NCBI GenBank assembly: GCA_913063225.1
Contig: CAJXYP010000003.1
Location: 1 to 64,000, forward strand
Reading direction: 5' to 3'
DNA length: 64,000 bases
Source: an uncultured Cellvibrionales bacterium
GTDB taxonomy: Bacteria > Pseudomonadota > Gammaproteobacteria > Pseudomonadales > GM7GCV1
The translations under genes were made by a program, and so were the position numbers. Below are positions 14,903-23,337 of the stretch, piece by piece. Every line of letters starts with the position of its first letter. Within the stretch, counting starts at the first letter, position 1. The notes under the pieces were generated by a model. It saw only the letters and a program-made list of their open reading frames with translations. It had not been told where the DNA came from and ran no database searches.

Positions 14903-16192
14903 ATGCAAGAGTTGATCAATTCCGGCAAGTTTTCAGCCCGACAAATTGGCATTATTGTCATATGTCTTCTTCTAAACGTGTCCGACGGCTTCGATGTCTT
15001 GTCTTGGGCATACACCGCGGACCGCGTTGGTAATTTTCTCGACTTAACCGCTACACAACTCGGTATGGTTGGCAGTGCCGCGCTGCTGGGTATGACCATC
15101 GGCGCATTGTTTCTGGCTCCACTTTCCGATCTATACGGAAGGCGACCCCTAATTCTTACTAGCGTTACGGCTATATCTCTCGCCATGTTTGCTACTGCAT
15201 ACGTGAACGACTTTACGCTGTTGCTAGTGCTGCGCTTTATAGCTGGGGCGGGTGTAGGCGCTATTCTAGCCGGGCTAGCGGCCATTGCTTGCGAATACAC
15301 GCCTGACAAATATAAGTCTTTCGCAGTGGTGGTTATTACGCTCGGTTATCCTTTTGGCGCAAGCTTTGCGGGATACGTAGCGGCCGTTTTACTACCAAAT
15401 TACGACTGGCCTTCGATGTACTTTTTCGGTGGCAGCGTAAACGTAGTGTTGCTGGTAGGGGTATGGTTCCTGCTGCCCGAATCTTTGCATTATCTGGCGG
15501 TTAAACAACCTAAAAACGCTCTGCAGCGTGCTAATAAGATTTTGAGCAGCATGCAAAAACAGACTATTACCGAGCTGCCCGTTATTCCCGAAGGCCCCAA
15601 GGCAGGATATGTTGAAAACCTTCTTGCATTGCTGGCGCCGGTTCATCGCACCAAAACACTGCTTCTATGGTCGACGTTTTTCTTTGGTTTCATGTGTCTG
15701 TACTTCCTGCTTATCTGGATTCCTAAGATGCTCGTCGATGCCGGATTCACCGAGCAACAAGGCTTAATAGCTGGAGCCGCTTTCAATCTTGGCGCCGTCG
15801 TCGGAGTGCTTTTGATTGGCTTCCTGGCGATTAAGTACAGTCTCACCAAGATGATCTCGTTATTCATGCTGCTTTCGTCAGTAGGTATGGTTATCTACGC
15901 CTTAGCGCCTCAAGATATCCAGGTGCTTATTGCACTTATCTTTGTTATCGGGATTTTTCAACAGGGCGGATTTACCGGCCTATATGCAGCGGCAGCGAAA
16001 CTCTACCCAGCAGACATTCGCGCTACGGGAATCGGTTGGGCTATTGGCTTAGGCCGGTTCGGTGCAGTAGCGGCGCCAAGTGCGGCCGGCATGTTATTTC
16101 AGGCCGGAACTAGCATGCAGGTGGCTTTTTATATTTTCGCGGTTCCCGCAGCGCTGGCCGGTATATTCGCCTACTTGACCAAGGTTGACTAG
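14903..16192 (+). CDS. MFS transporter, AAHS (aromatic acid:H+ symporter)-like
   Basis: A 429-residue inner-membrane transporter with 12 predicted helices. The first helix contains the AAHS-type acidic motif (LNVSDGFDVLSW), and the loop between helices 2 and 3 carries the MFS signature (LSDLYGRRPLIL). A central cytoplasmic loop around residues 190-235 separates the halves. The substrate is probably an organic or aromatic acid, but it cannot be fixed. There is no catabolic operon next to it, only a decayed acyl-CoA-ligase end downstream, so it may be a leftover of a larger pathway. Confidence 0.9.
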   Translation: MQELINSGKFSARQIGIIVICLLLNVSDGFDVLSWAYTADRVGNFLDLTATQLGMVGSAALLGMTIGALFLAPLSDLYGRRPLILTSVTAISLAMFATAYVNDFTLLLVLRFIAGAGVGAILAGLAAIACEYTPDKYKSFAVVVITLGYPFGASFAGYVAAVLLPNYDWPSMYFFGGSVNVVLLVGVWFLLPESLHYLAVKQPKNALQRANKILSSMQKQTITELPVIPEGPKAGYVENLLALLAPVHRTKTLLLWSTFFFGFMCLYFLLIWIPKMLVDAGFTEQQGLIAGAAFNLGAVVGVLLIGFLAIKYSLTKMISLFMLLSSVGMVIYALAPQDIQVLIALIFVIGIFQQGGFTGLYAAAAKLYPADIRATGIGWAIGLGRFGAVAAPSAAGMLFQAGTSMQVAFYIFAVPAALAGIFAYLTKVD

Positions 16193-17154
16193 GCGCACTC
16201 CCGGCATCTAAGCCGCTCGAGCGGCCTTCGATCAGTTCCTCGACGAAAGCCGTATCAGTTAGGGTAGTGATGTCACACAAATTTTTGAATCCGTTCGCGT
16301 AAATTTGGCCCGAGCGGGTTTTCGGTATGCGGGCCAACCACTAGTCACTGCGGATATTGCCCCTGAGAGGCATAGATTATTAATCGGGGTCAGAGCAGAA
16401 CCGTCTTGAGCTTCGAGGAAGCTGACTTTGTTCTTTGGAATGTTTTTTTCAAAATATCTAACTATTTTAGTAATTCAGTTTCTGTTGGTTACTAGACCAT
16501 TAGGGATTTAGCTTACCCGCGGTTCAGTTAAATTTTTTGGTAATGCTGCCTCTCATCTTTAAAGTCTGGAACCGCGACAGAAGAGGGCACATGCGCCCTT
16601 TCAACAATTCACTGGTCTCATGCTTCGAGTTGCCCGATTTTGGGTGCACAAACTCAATACTACGCGCCTCAGCGGCACCTAAAGTGTAAAATGCGGCCTG
16701 AGGTCATGTTAGCCATATGTACGGCCCTAGTAATCAGTTAGAACCTCGTTATTCCCGGTCCAACCAGCCCAGATAGCTCTGGCACAAGCCTTTAGCCGCT
16801 CCACGGCAACTCTAGGAATTATCCCAATTGATTTTCAACGCTTTAATACGCTTGGTTTAGCTCGGCACAGCTCTGCATCTTCGGGGGTCGGTAGACGCGG
16901 TCGTATGCGTTTTAGAAGTTTTAATTAGAGGATTTACCCTGCTGACGCTTCAGAGCCCCTTAGTGGATGACCGTCGAATATAGTCAGCTGTCCAAAGAAC
17001 AGGGAGGATTCGCACAGTACAGAATGACTGTCTTTTACTTATTCACTTTATACTATTTAACATAATATACATTATGCGAACCTATCTATATGAGATCGAC
17101 AGCGAAGCTGGCATAGTACCTGCCACACACAAATGTCTTTTCGGGGGAAAAGTT
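16193..17154. other. Long non-coding stretch, probable gene graveyard
   Basis: About 960 bp with no intact gene, the largest gap in the window. It holds the ligase relic at its left end and a 14-bp palindrome GCCGCTCGAGCGGC at 16212-16225. Two short open stretches have protein-like composition. One is on the plus strand from ATG 16543 (about 47 codons). The other is on the minus strand, ending at a stop near 16730 and containing RVAVERLKACARAIWAGW. A weak hairpin AGGGC/GCCCT lies near 16604-16620. The last 100 bp must hold the promoter for the downstream exported genes. Confidence 0.5.
16196..16337 (-). pseudogene. C-terminal remnant of an acyl-CoA synthetase (AMP-binding family)
   Basis: The minus strand encodes ARIPKTRSGQIY followed by NGFKNLCDITTLTDTAFVEE. 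This matches the end of propionyl/acetyl-CoA synthetase-type ligases, where the catalytic Lys motif reads PKTRSGKI and is followed by a short TLxDPxxVEE-like tail. In-frame stops lie immediately upstream (16341-16343), and the body of about 550 residues is missing. The conserved catalytic Lys position has become Gln (SGQI). It is a decayed relic, convergent with the MFS gene. Confidence 0.6.
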
Positions 17155-17529
17155 TTGAAATTACACATAAGTAGAACTCTGTGCGCCCTTGCTTTTATAG
17201 CAGTGCCACTCACTAGCCTCGCGCACCACTCTCACGGCAATTACGATCTTCTTAATTACAAGCACTTAGACGGAACAGTTAACAAAGTTATCTGGCTAAA
17301 TCCACATGTCTGGGTGTATTTGAGCGTTGATGACGGCCAAGGCACTACCGAAACCTGGGCACTTGAAGGCGGTGGCATCAACGCCGTTATGTCGCGCGGT
17401 TGGACAAAAGAAAGCTTGCAGATAGGCGACCCTATCTCCGTAAGGTGTCATGCACTGCGCGATGGCGCTAACGGCTGCCTGTTGGGCTACGTAAAGACCG
17501 AAGATGGTGTAGAGCGTGAATATGACTAA
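17155..17529 (+). CDS. Exported DUF6152-like protein
   Basis: About 124 residues if started at the TTG at 17155, which has GGGGAAAAG just upstream and gives a clean signal peptide (LCALAFIAVPLTSLA-HHSH). An ATG at 17074 would add 27 residues in front of the signal peptide. The mature protein begins HHSHGNYD and continues with LDGTVNKVIWLNPHVWVYL, WALEGGGINAVMSRGWTK and GDPISVRCHALRDGANG, the DUF6152 pattern. Function is unknown; the HHS start and conserved NPH suggest metal or ligand binding. The downstream gene starts 25 nt after its stop. Confidence 0.8.
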   Translation: MKLHISRTLCALAFIAVPLTSLAHHSHGNYDLLNYKHLDGTVNKVIWLNPHVWVYLSVDDGQGTTETWALEGGGINAVMSRGWTKESLQIGDPISVRCHALRDGANGCLLGYVKTEDGVEREYD

Positions 17530-17554
17530 TACAGAGACTTATCGGGGACTAACC

Positions 17555-18187
17555 ATGCAGAAGCTAGGCTTATTAGCCATTTCGGCGTCATTGATACTGA
17601 TGCCGGCCACTTTAAGCGCGCAGGATTGGCAGCACTATGTTGACGAAGAGGAGCTATTCGCGATCAATATGCCCGGCGAGCCGGAAATCACCGAAACCCT
17701 CTACGCATCCGAGTATGGCGGCAACCTCCCCACCAAAATATACAGTCTAAATGTAGATGAAGCTGACTATAGGATTACCGTAGTTAATTACGGTACAGAC
17801 GAACAGGCCTACGTGCGCGTTGACGATCACACAGACGAAGACTTCCCTTGGTTATATGACGTGCGCGGCTCTATAGCCTACGCGGCACACAACATCCGCG
17901 AGCGCGGCGGCGACATTACCTTTGATGCATGGCACCACATAGAAATGGTTGAGGGCCATCAACTTCAGATAACCCACTTAGACAATTCACGCACTTACGC
18001 CGGCATCTATCTGTATGAGGACGAAGGTCGACTCTATATTGTCGAAGCTAAAGTCTCTGCTGGCGGGCTTCCGCAGGGATTATTTCAGCAATCTCTTAGC
18101 TTTTTGGACCAACAAGGAGAACGCGTTCGCTACATACTTTACCCCGACGGCTCTCAAGAAAAACGCACTAATCTAGAACCTTATTAA
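17555..18187 (+). CDS. Exported protein of unknown function
   Basis: 210 residues from ATG 17555 (CGGGGA about 7 nt upstream); an ATG at 17516 overlapping the previous gene would add 13 residues before the signal peptide. The signal peptide is about 22 residues, ending LSAQ. The mature protein is acidic and beta-rich, with FAINMPGEPEI near its start, a pattern I associate with periplasmic proteins that begin 'F.v.MPGeP'. No cysteine pair, metal motif or lipobox. It is sandwiched between a DUF6152-like gene and a Tat-exported oxidoreductase, so a shared envelope function is likely. Confidence 0.75.
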   Translation: MQKLGLLAISASLILMPATLSAQDWQHYVDEEELFAINMPGEPEITETLYASEYGGNLPTKIYSLNVDEADYRITVVNYGTDEQAYVRVDDHTDEDFPWLYDVRGSIAYAAHNIRERGGDITFDAWHHIEMVEGHQLQITHLDNSRTYAGIYLYEDEGRLYIVEAKVSAGGLPQGLFQQSLSFLDQQGERVRYILYPDGSQEKRTNLEPY

Positions 18188-18232
18188 CCACTTAGACTCC
18201 CTGTTAGACAACCTGGATTAGGAAAAACCTAG

Positions 18233-19153
18233 ATGAATCTAAATCGACGAGACTTTATTAAAGGCAGCCTCGCCACTAGCGCTATGGCGCTAGGAGGAAT
18301 CGCCCACGCCCAAGCAGCGCCTGAAGTCATACTTCAAAAAACTATTCCATCTACAGGCGAACTACTACCGGTAATTGGCTTTGGGACCAACCAGTACGGC
18401 ACTGGCACTGACTTAAGCATACGAAACACCCTCAAACAAACGCTTAAAATATTTGCCGAGAACGGCGGAACCCTGCTGGACACCTCATCGCACTACCGCG
18501 GCTCAGAAGGCGTGCTGGGCGGCATACTTACCGAGCTGCAGCTAACGGAAAAGGCCTTTATAGCCACTAAAGCCGGACAGTTTGATGAACTGCCCCTTGA
18601 GACCAAGCTGAATAACTCCCTCGCTCACTTTGGCGTTGATCAGCTCGACTTGTATCAAATCCACAACGTCGCCTTTCAGGATTGGCGAAATATGTTACCG
18701 CCACTGCAGGAATGGAAGCAGGAAGGAAAGATCCGTTACATAGGTATCACCGGCTCTGAAGACGTCGAACATCCAGAAATCGCCGAAGCAATGCGCACTG
18801 GGGGCGTCGATTTTGTGCAGTTGAACTATAACGTTGGCGATAGAAACATTGAAAACGAGCTACTACCCATTGCGCGCGAGCGCGGCATAGCCGTTGTAGG
18901 CAACGTACCCTTTGGCCAAGGCAGCTTGTTCTCAGCAGTATCTGACGTTGAATTACCCGAATTCGCCAGGGAATTCAGCCAAAGCTGGGGTAACTTTTTC
19001 CTTAAATACAATGTATCCCACCCCGATGTGACCGCAAGCATCCCCGGGACAAGTAAGCCGCACCATGCCCTGGATAATGTGCAGGCAGGCATGGGGCGAC
19101 TACCGACTTCGGCAGAGCGAAAGATGCAAGAAGACTTTATGGCCTCCCTTTAG
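18233..19153 (+). CDS. Tat-exported aldo/keto reductase
   Basis: 306 residues with a Tat signal (NRRDFIKGSLA at 4-14, Ala-rich stretch to about 28). An aldo/keto-reductase barrel follows: VIGFGTNQYG, LLDTSSHYRGSEGVLG (catalytic Asp and Tyr), IATKAGQ (Lys), LYQIHNV (His) and SIPGTSKPHHALDN near the end for the cofactor phosphate. AKRs use NAD(P)H, so Tat export implies a cofactor-loaded periplasmic enzyme. The substrate is unknown. It is the third gene of the 17155-19153 set. Confidence 0.88.
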   Translation: MNLNRRDFIKGSLATSAMALGGIAHAQAAPEVILQKTIPSTGELLPVIGFGTNQYGTGTDLSIRNTLKQTLKIFAENGGTLLDTSSHYRGSEGVLGGILTELQLTEKAFIATKAGQFDELPLETKLNNSLAHFGVDQLDLYQIHNVAFQDWRNMLPPLQEWKQEGKIRYIGITGSEDVEHPEIAEAMRTGGVDFVQLNYNVGDRNIENELLPIARERGIAVVGNVPFGQGSLFSAVSDVELPEFAREFSQSWGNFFLKYNVSHPDVTASIPGTSKPHHALDNVQAGMGRLPTSAERKMQEDFMASL

Positions 19154-19459
19154 ACAGTAATATAATAAACAATAACCACTAGAATAAACCTCTATAACCA
19201 GCTCATTTAGACACTACTCAGTAGGAAAACACCGTGCGGCTATCTAAACCTGATACCTATTCATGGCACCTGGACACCAATATTTGGGCTCCACGAAATA
19301 TATACTTTACTAACAAATCCCCATAAACACTTAATATAAAGACATATTATTTCTATTTATGTAACTTATGCAGCCATACTGTCCAAGACAGTTAGAATTA
19401 ATACTTGTGTATTTAGACTGTCTAATTATACTACTTCACATTAAACAGAGGCTGTGTAA
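19154..19459. other. Upstream region of the MerR-cyclase gene
   Basis: About 300 AT-rich bp with no gene. The distal 200 bp show nothing I can name. The proximal part carries the promoter and dyad described at 19405-19432, plus an isolated related half-site (AGACAG) about 25 bp upstream of the dyad. Confidence 0.6.
19405..19432 (+). promoter_or_regulatory. Promoter with MerR-type operator in the spacer
   Basis: TTGTGT (19405-19410) and TATACT (19427-19432) form a -35/-10 pair with a 16-bp spacer. Nearly the whole spacer is the perfect palindrome TTAGAC-T-GTCTAA (19413-19425). MerR-family proteins characteristically bind a dyad between -35 and -10, and the gene 28 nt downstream starts with a MerR-type HTH, so autoregulation is a natural reading. 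MerR promoters usually have a longer, 19-20-bp spacer, so the exact hexamers may be shifted. Confidence 0.5.
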
Positions 19460-20989
19460 ATGATTAGTAGCAAAGAGCTTATGGAGCAAACCGGAATTTC
19501 GCGGGCAACTCTAAACAATTACATAAGCATGGGAATACTACAAAGACCCAATGTGCTATCAGCAGTAGAAGGTGAACCTGGCGTTCCTCGCTTAGGCTTC
19601 TTTCCCGATAACGCTTTTGAAACACTCTTGCAAGTTAAGCAACTAAAATCTGAAGGCATGAGCATGTCGAAAATTGCTGAAAAGCTGTCTGACGGGAATA
19701 CCTCTTCCAAAAAGGCCACTACTTCAGATAATTCGAATGTTAGCTCGTTGGACAAAAAAGGATTCGAAACTAAAAGCCCAACTAACCTGTCGGTAGACAT
19801 CTCTGTAGATAACATTCCCGGCCCGGCCTTTATGGTTAACAATAATTTCGAGCTGACCTGGTGGAACGATAAAGCAGCAGATACCTTCTTCGAATTAGAT
19901 GACGTGGTAGATAGAGATATTGCTGCGCGAAACATTTTCCACTTACTACTTAATAGAGACCAGGCCCACAGCCTAGTAAACTTCCCTCAGTTGCTTGGCA
20001 TAACCATGAGTGCCGCAAAGAAACGCATGAGCCTAAAGGCAGTTTTTCGCGTTTACCCTATGCTCGAATCGGAAGATGTTCAGTTGATGAGCAAGCTCTA
20101 CGACGCTGTCGATGCGATTGGTGACGAAGATATCCTTCATCACACCTTTGATATCAACAATATGGACGGCAAAGAGAAGACTTACACTCTTTACGTCTGC
20201 TTCTTTGGTGAAGGTGTATTTTTTAGTTTCTTGCCAGCGGATGAAGATTCAACTACCCTTCTCCACCTATTATCTCAGCGTAATGAGGTAGTAAATTCAA
20301 TTTTGAAGAAGCGACGCCCATTCCTTACTAATTTGGTAACTATGGTTGCCGACCTGCAAAGCTCAATGAATATCTGTTCTGAGCTTCCAGCTGAGGAGTA
20401 TTTCGAGCTAATAAATGGCATTTGGCAAGGTGCCGAGCCGATCTTTAAACGCTACAAAGCGACTCACGGCAAGCACGTTGGCGACGGCATAGTTTACTAC
20501 TTCCTGCCTCAACCAGACAGTGACTACATTGTTAACTCGTTGTGCTGCGCCTATGAACTAAAAGCCCTAATGTCAAAAATGACTACAGAATGGCAGGCTC
20601 GCAAGAACTGGGGCCATGAACTTAAGCTAAATATCGGCTTAAACGAAGGTCAGGAATGGTTTGGTACCTACCACGCCGGAACCAACATTGAATTTACTGT
20701 TTTAGGCGACACTATTAACCATGCAGCCAGGCTGAGTGATTTTGCTCGTGAAGGTGCTATTTGGGCAACCAAGGGCATGCTTAGCAAGCTTAAGCGTGAA
20801 GCGCGTCAAACCGTGCGTTACGGTATATATATGCCGAGTGTGGTCAATAAAGGGATTTTTTCACCTGACTTGTTTGCGCGGGTTTCAAGCCTAATAGACC
20901 TAGAAGAAGGCAAGCATTACAAGTTTAAGGATATAGCCGGCCTACCAGTAGCTGAAGTTGTTGATGTAATAATTCCCAACAACATATAA
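19460..20989 (+). CDS. MerR-type HTH / PAS / class III nucleotidyl cyclase fusion
   Basis: 509 residues in three parts. Residues 1-75 form a MerR-like HTH (ISSKELMEQTGISRATLNNY, then a second helix pair ending MSMSKIAEKL). A Ser/Thr-rich linker follows to about 110. Residues 115-255 resemble a PAS domain (NIPGPAFMVNNNFELTWWN). Residues about 290-495 form a class III cyclase: metal Asp298 (VADLQ) and Asp342 (KHVGDG), Lys338, and FTVLGDTINHAARL with Asn420 and Arg424. Key residues are present, so it is probably catalytic, making cAMP or cGMP. A DNA-binding sensor fused to a cyclase is unusual. The start has AGAGG 8 nt upstream. Convergent with bfr. Confidence 0.85.
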   Translation: MISSKELMEQTGISRATLNNYISMGILQRPNVLSAVEGEPGVPRLGFFPDNAFETLLQVKQLKSEGMSMSKIAEKLSDGNTSSKKATTSDNSNVSSLDKKGFETKSPTNLSVDISVDNIPGPAFMVNNNFELTWWNDKAADTFFELDDVVDRDIAARNIFHLLLNRDQAHSLVNFPQLLGITMSAAKKRMSLKAVFRVYPMLESEDVQLMSKLYDAVDAIGDEDILHHTFDINNMDGKEKTYTLYVCFFGEGVFFSFLPADEDSTTLLHLLSQRNEVVNSILKKRRPFLTNLVTMVADLQSSMNICSELPAEEYFELINGIWQGAEPIFKRYKATHGKHVGDGIVYYFLPQPDSDYIVNSLCCAYELKALMSKMTTEWQARKNWGHELKLNIGLNEGQEWFGTYHAGTNIEFTVLGDTINHAARLSDFAREGAIWATKGMLSKLKREARQTVRYGIYMPSVVNKGIFSPDLFARVSSLIDLEEGKHYKFKDIAGLPVAEVVDVIIPNNI

Positions 20990-21023
20990 GGGAGCCTATA
21001 TAGGAATGGCGGTACTCCTTTGT

Positions 21024-21506
21024 TTAACCACCCTCTCCTGCCTCAATTTGTGACTGCATGTAATTGGCCAAGCCAACTTTATCAATCAATCCCAGTTGAG
21101 TTTCTAGCCAATCAACATGTTGCTCTTCCGCCTCAAGAATTGACTGAAATAAATCTCTTGAAACGTAATCTTTAACCGTCTCACAATATGCGACAGCCTC
21201 TTTCAAATCTGGCAATGCTATCAATTCGAGTTTCAAGTCACACTCGAGCATCTCTTGGGTATTCTCACCGATCATCAACTTGCCGAGGTCTTGTAAATTA
21301 GGCAGCCCCTCCAAAAAGAGGATTCGCTCAATCAATTCATCCGCATGCTTCATTTCGTCAATCGATTCTTCAAGCTCTTTTTTACCAAGCTCAGCCAAAC
21401 CCCAATCTTTGTACATTTTTGCGTGCAAAAAATATTGATTGATAGCGACTAGCTCGTTGCCGAGAGCCTTATTTAGATGCGCAATAACCTTAGTATCACC
21501 TTTCAT
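21024..21506 (-). CDS. bfr: Bacterioferritin
   Basis: A heme-containing iron-storage cage protein, 160 residues from ATG 21506 (MKGDTKVI). This start puts every ligand at its canonical position: Glu18, Glu51, His54, Glu94, Glu127 and His130 for the ferroxidase site, and Met52 for heme. In-frame codons upstream (to 21563) are therefore not part of the protein. It lies 68 nt downstream of bfd on the same strand and is probably cotranscribed; the spacer contains a run of seven G followed by four C (21524-21534). Confidence 0.97.
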   Translation of the reverse strand: MKGDTKVIAHLNKALGNELVAINQYFLHAKMYKDWGLAELGKKELEESIDEMKHADELIERILFLEGLPNLQDLGKLMIGENTQEMLECDLKLELIALPDLKEAVAYCETVKDYVSRDLFQSILEAEEQHVDWLETQLGLIDKVGLANYMQSQIEAGEGG

Positions 21507-21574
21507 TACATATTCCAAAGCAAGGGGGGGCCCCATTTTGGATCTGGCAGAAAACACTGTCAAGCAGGAACGGT

Positions 21575-21769
21575 TTACGCCACTTGGTAATAGAGGCCTG
21601 GATCAGCCTCAAACGCTCCAAAAAGCACTTCCATAGCTGCGGATTCGCAGGTGCCGCACTGACTGGAGACACCCAACATGCTGCGTAAATCACGCAAAGA
21701 GGTGGCTCCATTCGAGGCCGCTTCTTCTATATCTTTTTCAGTTACGCGATTACACAAACAAATGTACAT
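21575..21769 (-). CDS. bfd: Bacterioferritin-associated ferredoxin
   Basis: A 64-residue [2Fe-2S] protein that reduces the heme of bacterioferritin to release stored iron. The cluster cysteines are seen in YICLCNRV at the N-terminus and SQCGTCES about residues 37-44. The middle [12 protein letters not shown] is typical of the BFD fold. It precedes bfr on the same strand. A good Fur box lies 53 nt upstream of the start, so expression should rise under iron limitation. Confidence 0.96.
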   Translation of the reverse strand: MYICLCNRVTEKDIEEAASNGATSLRDLRSMLGVSSQCGTCESAAMEVLFGAFEADPGLYYQVA

Positions 21770-21821
21770 GGGCGAGACTCAAAACTTCAATTGTTAATAT
21801 ATGGTAGATTCTAAATGTTAA

Positions 21822-21836
21822 TGAGAATTATTGTCA
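21822..21836 (-). promoter_or_regulatory. Fur box upstream of bfd-bfr
   Basis: Read on the minus strand, TGACAATAATTCTCA matches the 7-1-7 Fur consensus TGATAATnATTATCA at 12 of 14 informative positions. It lies 53 nt upstream of the bfd start. Iron control of bfd is established in other gammaproteobacteria. Confidence 0.7.
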
Positions 21837-21902
21837 ACAAAAATCAGCATTAAGCCTTAGTGAAACTAGACTATCGAGAATAGCCAAGTTCTTTCGAGCG
21901 CT

Positions 21903-23297
21903 CTAGCTTGACCTCCGCCAACTGGTTCCCTCACGAGAGTCGTCCAGTTGCACGCCCTTCTCCATAAGATCTTTCCGAATCTTATCGGCCTTGGCATAAT
22001 CCCTATTCAGCTTAGCCTGAGCTCGATCGGCTATTAACTGCTCGACTATCTCTTCGCTTAGATCTTCCGCCGAGCCTGCCTGGAGAAACTTATCGGCGTC
22101 CTCTTGCAATACACCTAGAATCTCTCCAAATCCTCGCAACTCTGCTACTAGAAGACCTGCTCGCGCCATATCCCCCACTACCTTGGCTGTATTAATCTGA
22201 TTAACCAGCTCATACATTGCCGCGATAGCTTCGCGGGAATTAAAATCGTCAGACATCGCAGCTATAAACGCGTCATAAGCACTGGATTGGTTTAAATCTT
22301 GCAGCTCAACTGCCTTAACATCACGTATTGCGTGATAAAACCGCTCTAAACCGTTTTGCGCTTCTCGCAAATTATCTTCTGAATAGTTAATAGGGCTACG
22401 GTAATGGCTTGATATCAGGAAAAACCTAACCACTTCAGACTGATATTTGGCCAAGACATCCTGAATGGTGAAGAAGTTGTTTAGCGACTTGGACATCTTG
22501 TCACCGTCGATACGCAGCGGTCCCGCGTGGACCCAGTATTTGGCGAAATCACAGCCATTGGCAGCTTCAGATTGGGCTATTTCGTTTTCATGGTGAGGGA
22601 ACTGCAGGTCCTCGCCTCCACCATGAATATCAAAGGTTTCGCCTACGCTGTCCTTGGACATTGCGGAACACTCGATATGCCAACCCGGGCGGCCGTAACC
22701 GAGATCAGTAGGCCAGCCTACTTGATCCACAGCTGCTGCCTTCCAAAGCACAAAGTCTCTGGGATCTTCTTTTAGTTTTTCTACTTCAATACGGGCGCCG
22801 GCTAATAGCTCATCGGGGTTTTTACCAGAAAGCTTGCCGTACTCGGCGAAGTGGCTAACCCGGTAGTACACATCGCCATTTTCAGCCTTATAGGCATAGT
22901 CTTTCTCGATAAGTTGCTCAATCATTGTGACAATATGAGCTATATGTTCTGTCGCTTTTGGCTCCATATCCGGGCTGAGCATGCCCAAACTGGCAAAGTC
23001 TTCTTGCATTGCCGCTATATATCGCTCGGTAAGCACTTCACAACTTTCGTTTCGTTCTGCTGCCCGGGCAATAATCTTGTCATCCACATCAGTAATATTG
23101 CGCACATAAGTAACCTTCCAGCCCATATATCGCAAGAATCGCGTGATCAGATCAAAGCTTACGAAACACCTGCCGTGTCCAATATGGCAAAGGTCGTAAA
23201 CCGTCATGCCACAGACATACATTTTTATCTCGCCCGGCGTTAAGGGAACAAACTCTTCTTTGCTCCGGGAAAGCGTATTGTATACATATAATTTCAT
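21903..23297 (-). CDS. cysS: Cysteinyl-tRNA synthetase
   Basis: 464 residues, class I aaRS that charges tRNA-Cys. The HIGH motif is in CHIGHGRCF at about 36-44, where HIGHART is the more usual text. KMSKS is in GDKMSKSLNN. Zinc ligands: the Cys in YVCGMTVYD, the Cys in WHIECSAMS and the His/Glu of FPHHENE. The C-terminal helical bundle ends in a short Arg/Ser tail. It lies 40 nt downstream of glnS on the same strand and is probably cotranscribed with it. Confidence 0.97.
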   Translation of the reverse strand: MKLYVYNTLSRSKEEFVPLTPGEIKMYVCGMTVYDLCHIGHGRCFVSFDLITRFLRYMGWKVTYVRNITDVDDKIIARAAERNESCEVLTERYIAAMQEDFASLGMLSPDMEPKATEHIAHIVTMIEQLIEKDYAYKAENGDVYYRVSHFAEYGKLSGKNPDELLAGARIEVEKLKEDPRDFVLWKAAAVDQVGWPTDLGYGRPGWHIECSAMSKDSVGETFDIHGGGEDLQFPHHENEIAQSEAANGCDFAKYWVHAGPLRIDGDKMSKSLNNFFTIQDVLAKYQSEVVRFFLISSHYRSPINYSEDNLREAQNGLERFYHAIRDVKAVELQDLNQSSAYDAFIAAMSDDFNSREAIAAMYELVNQINTAKVVGDMARAGLLVAELRGFGEILGVLQEDADKFLQAGSAEDLSEEIVEQLIADRAQAKLNRDYAKADKIRKDLMEKGVQLDDSREGTSWRRSS

Positions 23298-23337
23298 TTA
23301 TTAATCAGCTATTTATACGTTAAATATAAAGTATTTT

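Noticed and set aside
14896-15309. A 137-codon minus-strand frame opposite the MFS gene
   Set aside because: It is antisense to a clear transporter and its composition mirrors the sense helices.
16383-16394. CGGGGTCAGAGC string reminiscent of terminal repeats near REP-associated transposases
   Set aside because: Only one short copy, no inverted partner and no transposase in the window.
16604-16620. AGGGC/GCCCT hairpin as a terminator
   Set aside because: Short stem, no T-tract, and no gene ending nearby.
21524-21534. Seven G then four C before bfr as a regulatory or phase-variable tract
   Set aside because: It is outside any reading frame that matters and short; no partner structure seen.
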